A DNA stretch of 64,000 nt from Streptomyces hawaiiensis (GTDB taxonomy: Bacteria; Actinomycetota; Actinomycetes; Streptomycetales; Streptomycetaceae). The notes under the pieces are model-generated. The model was not told where the DNA came from. It did no database searches and saw only the letters and a list, made by a program, of their open reading frames with translations. The stretch covers positions 5,828,001 through 5,892,000 of the forward strand of contig NZ_CP021978.1 of assembly GCF_004803895.1 (NCBI RefSeq). The letters are read 5' to 3'. Within the stretch, counting starts at the first letter, position 1. Every line of letters starts with the position of its first letter. This document shows positions 60,628-64,000 of this stretch, piece by piece. Position numbers and translations under genes: made by a program.

Positions 60628-61431
60628 GTGTTGGAACGCACCGCGCCGCCCCACGAGACGGCCGCACCCACGCCGACGGGCGCGCCCGTCTCCGAGGTGT
60701 CGGGGCTGCTGGACGGGGTGCCGCGGCAGCGGGGTCCGCACGGAACGGCGGGCGCGGGAATGCGGGCGCCCGTCCCGGCGGCCGCGCCCCGGTCACGGAC
60801 GCTCCGCCCCTGGCGACTGTTGCCCACCCCGACGGGAACGCCGTTCACCTTCGGATACGCGATCGTCCTCTGTCTCACCTCGCTGATCTCCGCGTACGCG
60901 GACCCGGCCCTGGTGCACGCCCTGCTCCAGGCCTCCAGCACGGACGTGACCCACCTGGTGCGCACGCCGGAACTGGTGCTGATCGGCAGCGCGCTGTGGG
61001 TCGCGGGCGGGGTGAACTCGCCGTTCGCCATCGCCTTCGTGCTGGTGCTGACCGCGCTGGAACGGCGGATCGGGGGTCTGCGCACGGCTGCTGTCTTTCT
61101 CCTGGGGCACGTCCTCGCCACCCTGGCGACCGAGGTGCCCGTGGGGCTCGCCGTCCTGGCCGGGCACCTTCCCGGCAGCTCCCTGCACCGCCTCGACTAC
61201 GGCGTCAGCTTCGGCGTCGCCGCCGGCATCGGCGCCCTGGCCGGCCTCCTGCCGCTGTGGCTGCGCCTGCCGCTGCTGGCCGGCTTCGGCTGGATGCTCC
61301 TCCAGGACCTGGTCGCCTTCGCCGACCCGATGACGAACTGGGGGCATCTGATCGCCCTGGGCATCGGGATCGCGACCTGGCCGGTGGCCCGGCGGTGGGG
61401 CGTGAGGCGCCTCGGGCCCGCCGGGGGCTGA
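60628..61431 (+). CDS. Rhomboid-like intramembrane protease family protein
   Basis: A 267-residue integral membrane protein. An Ala/Pro-rich cytoplasmic head (about 60 residues) is followed by roughly six hydrophobic helices. Rhomboid marks are ALERRIGGLR (like the L-E-x-x-x-G-x-x-R loop), Ser194 in DYGVSFGVAAG, and His240 in NWGHLIALGIGI, positions compatible with the Ser/His dyad. The glycine before the Ser is separated by Val (G-V-S) as in the canonical G-x-S-x. The GTG at 60628 follows GAAGGGAGCG; the in-frame GTG at 60562 has no such site. Substrate unknown. Confidence 0.75.
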   Translation: MLERTAPPHETAAPTPTGAPVSEVSGLLDGVPRQRGPHGTAGAGMRAPVPAAAPRSRTLRPWRLLPTPTGTPFTFGYAIVLCLTSLISAYADPALVHALLQASSTDVTHLVRTPELVLIGSALWVAGGVNSPFAIAFVLVLTALERRIGGLRTAAVFLLGHVLATLATEVPVGLAVLAGHLPGSSLHRLDYGVSFGVAAGIGALAGLLPLWLRLPLLAGFGWMLLQDLVAFADPMTNWGHLIALGIGIATWPVARRWGVRRLGPAGG

Positions 61432-61443
61432 CCGCGACGCCCT

Positions 61444-62103
61444 TCAGGTCCGAGCGGAGGCCGGCGGGCCGTGCTTGGCACTGGTCAGCAGGGCCACCAC
61501 CTCCCAGCCCAACGCCTCGTAGAGCCCTCGCCCCGCGGGGGTCCCGGCCAGGACACCGGTCCGCGCCCCCTGCCGGACGGCGGCGTTCTGCAACGTCCGC
61601 ATGACGAGACTGCCCAGCCCTTTGCGGCGGTGTTCGGGGGCCGTCTCGATCTGGTCGGCGACGGCGGTCTCGCCCGTCGGGGTGATCTGTCCACGTGCCG
61701 CCAGGGACCCGTCCGGCGCGGCCACCATCAGGCGGGTCACTCCGCCGCGCGACCACTCGCGCAGCCGGTAGCCGTCGGGAGCGGCCGGAGCGACGTCCGT
61801 CGTCAGCGGGACCGTCATCAGATAACCGGGCTCGGGGTCGATCCACCAGTCGTCGTCCAGCCAGCCGGAGACCACCGACGGATCCCGGAACGCCTTCAGC
61901 CACACGCCGTTCCCGGTCACCGCGCCGGCCACCTTGCGGACGGTCGTCTCGTCGAGGTCGTCGCCCGTCGCGCCGAACACGTGCCGCGTGACGTGCCCGT
62001 ACATCCCCATGTCGATCGTCCAGCCCCACGGCTCGCTCATGGGCGGAGCGGCCCCGCGTGACACGACCCATCCGTTCACCCACGCCTGCACGGTCGCGTC
62101 CAT
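61444..62103 (-). CDS. GNAT-family N-acetyltransferase
   Basis: A 219-residue acetyltransferase-like protein. A non-GNAT N-terminal half (about 1-125, VNGWVVSRGAAPPMSEPWGW) precedes the catalytic fold with QIETAPEHRRKGLGSLVMRT, the CoA loop, and AGTPAGRGLYEALGWEVVAL. The ATG at 62103 follows AGGGAGATGGC. The N-terminal half resembles an unassigned acyl-acceptor domain seen in other Streptomyces GNATs. Substrate unknown. Divergent from lon. Confidence 0.82.
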   Translation of the reverse strand: MDATVQAWVNGWVVSRGAAPPMSEPWGWTIDMGMYGHVTRHVFGATGDDLDETTVRKVAGAVTGNGVWLKAFRDPSVVSGWLDDDWWIDPEPGYLMTVPLTTDVAPAAPDGYRLREWSRGGVTRLMVAAPDGSLAARGQITPTGETAVADQIETAPEHRRKGLGSLVMRTLQNAAVRQGARTGVLAGTPAGRGLYEALGWEVVALLTSAKHGPPASART

Positions 62104-62236
62104 GCCATCTCCCTGTAATGAGCTTAAGGGCTGATCATCTATTACTCGGTGGACCTTACGCGTCCTCCCGATCCCGGCGTCACCGGTGATCGCTGACAGC
62201 GAACAGCGATGGGGGAACATCCGGCCCCGCTCAAGC

Positions 62237-62257
62237 ATTGAGTCGGCATAGCTCAAC
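62237..62257 (+). promoter_or_regulatory. HAIR-like HspR operator in the lon promoter
   Basis: ATTGAGT-CGGCATA-GCTCAAC resembles the HspR inverted repeat CTTGAGT-N7-ACTCAAG (11 of 14 arm positions) and lies 22 bases before the lon ATG. Repression of lon by HspR is established in Streptomyces. Confidence 0.8.
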
Positions 62258-62278
62258 TTGACTGCCGAAGGGGAGATC

Positions 62279-64000
62279 ATGGCTTCGACGTCCACACCGC
62301 TCACCCTGCCCGTACTGCCGCTCGACGGAGAGGTCGTGCTGCCCGGGATGGTGGTCCCGCTGGACCTGAGCGATTCCGAGGTCCGTGCCGCGGTGGAGGC
62401 CGCTCAGGCCGCTGCCCGGTCAACGCCCGGCAAGCCCCGGGTACTCCTGGTGCCACGCATCGACGGGACCTACGCGAACACCGGTGTCCTCGGCACCGTC
62501 GAGCAGGTCGGCCGGCTCGCCGACGGCGACCCGGGCGCCCTGATCCGCGGCCGGAGCCGGGTGCGCATCGGCGCGGGGACGACCGGTCCCGGCGCCGCCC
62601 TCTGGGTCGAGGGCACCCGCGTGGACGACACCGTGCCGGACCCCCTGCCCGGACAGGTCGCCGAACTGGTCAAGGAGTACAAGGCCCTCGCCACCGCCTG
62701 GCTGCGCAAGCGCGGCGCCTGGCAGGTCGTCGACCGGGTCCAGGCGATCGACGACGTCTCGGCACTCGCCGACAACTCCGGCTACTCGCCCTTCCTGACC
62801 ACCGACCAGAAGGTCGAACTGCTGGAGACCGCCGACCCGGTGGCCCGGCTCAAGCTCGCCACCCAGCAGCTGCGCGACCACCTCGCCGAGCAGGACGTGG
62901 CGGAGTCCATCGCCAAGGACGTCCAGGAGGGCGTCGACAAGCAGCAGCGCGAGTTCCTGCTGCGACGGCAGCTGGAAGCCGTCCGCAAGGAGCTGCGCGA
63001 GCTCAACGGCGAGCAGGAGGGCGAGGAGTCCGACGACTACCGCACCCGCGTGGAGGCCGCCGACCTGCCCGAGAAGGTCCGCGAGGCCGCGCTCAAGGAG
63101 GTCGACAAGCTGGAGCGGTCCTCCGACCAGTCGCCGGAGGGCTCCTGGATCCGCACCTGGCTCGACACGGTCCTGGAGATGCCGTGGAACGAGCGCACCG
63201 AGGACGCGTACGACATCCGGGGCGCCAAGGCGGTCCTGGACGCCGAGCACTCCGGCCTCGAGGACGTGAAGGAACGCATCACCGAGTACCTGGCGGTGCG
63301 CAAGCGCCGTGACGACCGAGGCCTGGGCGTGGTCGGCGGGCGGCGCGGCGGTGCCGTGCTCGCGCTCGTCGGGCCGCCCGGCGTCGGCAAGACCAGCCTG
63401 GGCGAGTCCGTCGCCCACGCCATGGGCCGCAAGTTCGTCCGCGTCGCCCTCGGCGGTGTGCGGGACGAGGCCGAGATCCGCGGACACCGGCGTACGTACG
63501 TCGGCGCGCTGCCGGGCCGGGTCGTACGGGCCATCAAGGAGGCCGGGTCGATGAACCCGGTCGTGCTGCTCGACGAGATCGACAAGGTGGGCTCGGACTT
63601 CCGGGGCGACCCGGCCGCGGCCCTGCTGGAGGTGCTCGACCCGGCGCAGAACCACACCTTCCGGGACCACTACCTGGAGGTCGAGCTGGACCTGTCGGAC
63701 GTGGTCTTCCTCGCGACCGCCAACGTCCTGGAGGCGATCCCGGAGGCTCTGGCCGACCGGATGGAGATCGTCCGCCTGGACGGCTACACCGAGGACGAGA
63801 AGGTCGTCATCGCCCGTGACCACCTGCTCCCGCGCCAGCTGGAGCGGGCCGGGCTGGACAAGGACGAGGTGACCCTCGACGAGGGCGCGCTGCGCAAGCT
63901 CGCCGGCGAGTACACACGCGAGGCGGGCGTGCGCACCCTGGAGCGGTCCGTCGCACGGCTGCTGCGCAAGATCGCCGCCCAGCACGAACTGGGCGAGCGG
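62279..64000 (+). CDS. lon: ATP-dependent protease Lon (partial, 5' part)
   Basis: The first 574 codons of the housekeeping AAA+ protease; the window ends before the Ser/Lys proteolytic domain. The N-terminal substrate-binding domain (PLTLPVLPLDGEVVLPGMVV) is followed by a coiled-coil (EFLLRRQLEAVRKELRELNG) and the ATPase: EMPWNERTEDAYDI, Walker A GPPGVGKTS, VRDEAEIRGHRRTYVGALPG, Walker B VVLLDEIDK and the sensor/arginine region FLATANVLEAIPEALADRME. The ATG at 62279 has AAGGGGAG upstream and the HspR site before that. Heat-shock induced by loss of HspR repression (family knowledge). Confidence 0.95.
   Translation, partial: MASTSTPLTLPVLPLDGEVVLPGMVVPLDLSDSEVRAAVEAAQAAARSTPGKPRVLLVPRIDGTYANTGVLGTVEQVGRLADGDPGALIRGRSRVRIGAGTTGPGAALWVEGTRVDDTVPDPLPGQVAELVKEYKALATAWLRKRGAWQVVDRVQAIDDVSALADNSGYSPFLTTDQKVELLETADPVARLKLATQQLRDHLAEQDVAESIAKDVQEGVDKQQREFLLRRQLEAVRKELRELNGEQEGEESDDYRTRVEAADLPEKVREAALKEVDKLERSSDQSPEGSWIRTWLDTVLEMPWNERTEDAYDIRGAKAVLDAEHSGLEDVKERITEYLAVRKRRDDRGLGVVGGRRGGAVLALVGPPGVGKTSLGESVAHAMGRKFVRVALGGVRDEAEIRGHRRTYVGALPGRVVRAIKEAGSMNPVVLLDEIDKVGSDFRGDPAAALLEVLDPAQNHTFRDHYLEVELDLSDVVFLATANVLEAIPEALADRMEIVRLDGYTEDEKVVIARDHLLPRQLERAGLDKDEVTLDEGALRKLAGEYTREAGVRTLERSVARLLRKIAAQHELGER

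Overview
The window is chromosomal DNA from a Streptomyces. GC content is very high, GC3-biased reading frames run on both strands, and many adjacent genes overlap by ATGA/GTGA. Actinomycete hallmarks include a WhiB protein, a SigB/SigF-type sigma factor with its anti-sigma kinase, nickel superoxide dismutase with its protease, the fused 2-oxoglutarate decarboxylase, and DasR with its targets. From memory, the gene order matches the Streptomyces coelicolor core chromosome from about SCO5221 (def) to SCO5285 (lon). I see no rRNA, tRNA, CRISPR array, transposase or prophage gene.

Layout, left to right. 1-3846: end of an unknown gene, peptide deformylase, and the two-gene albaflavenone operon (epi-isozizaene synthase and its P450). 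3859-8734: class Ia ribonucleotide reductase nrdA-nrdB with the AraC/GlxA-type regulator nrdS, preceded by a cobalamin riboswitch and a NrdR box pair. 8817-10708: monocarboxylate symporter plus a DUF3311 partner. 10848-20696: the N-acetylglucosamine/chitobiose block, with dasR, the dasABC importer, a GH3 hexosaminidase, nagB and a SIS-domain isomerase/deaminase, carrying several DasR operators (dre). 20788-24145: an SDR/TetR divergent pair with twin palindromes, then a PdtaS-like kinase with an unassigned dre-like site upstream. 24358-28563: wblE, a lipid kinase, sigH with its anti-sigma factor, and a small zinc finger.

28626-36553: Na+/H+ antiporter, a PLP deaminase, and the most interesting locus: a Family 2B encapsulin shell gene (EshA type) followed by a polyprenyl diphosphate synthase with a long disordered N-terminus, the likely cargo. 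A repeat-rich gap, a GNAT gene and a RibD-like reductase follow. 36580-38892: a zinc-ribbon protein, a YCII/DGPF protein and an ECF42-type sigma factor. 38915-43525: a VOC protein, a PiT phosphate transporter with a small membrane partner, sodN/sodX, a CGNR regulator overlapping sodX tail to tail, and a decayed methyltransferase. 43572-48113: an amino-acid ABC importer and malic enzyme.

48489-53587: an oxidoreductase; a tiny HTH protein with a free-standing Clp N-domain protein under a clearly autoregulated leaderless promoter; and a DUF4097-PadR operon. 53678-64000: 2-oxoglutarate decarboxylase/dehydrogenase (kgd), a two-component system, a spermidine-synthase-like protein, a rhomboid protease, a GNAT protein and the first 574 codons of lon behind an HspR (HAIR) site.

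Three functional themes stand out: amino-sugar sensing and uptake (DasR sites tie dasABCD, nagB and the SIS gene together), metal- or cofactor-gated enzyme choice (B12 riboswitch on nrdABS, nickel SOD with SodX), and terpenoid chemistry in two forms (free albaflavenone enzymes and a probably encapsulated prenyl synthase). Family names rest on my reading of motifs and on memory; no database search was run.
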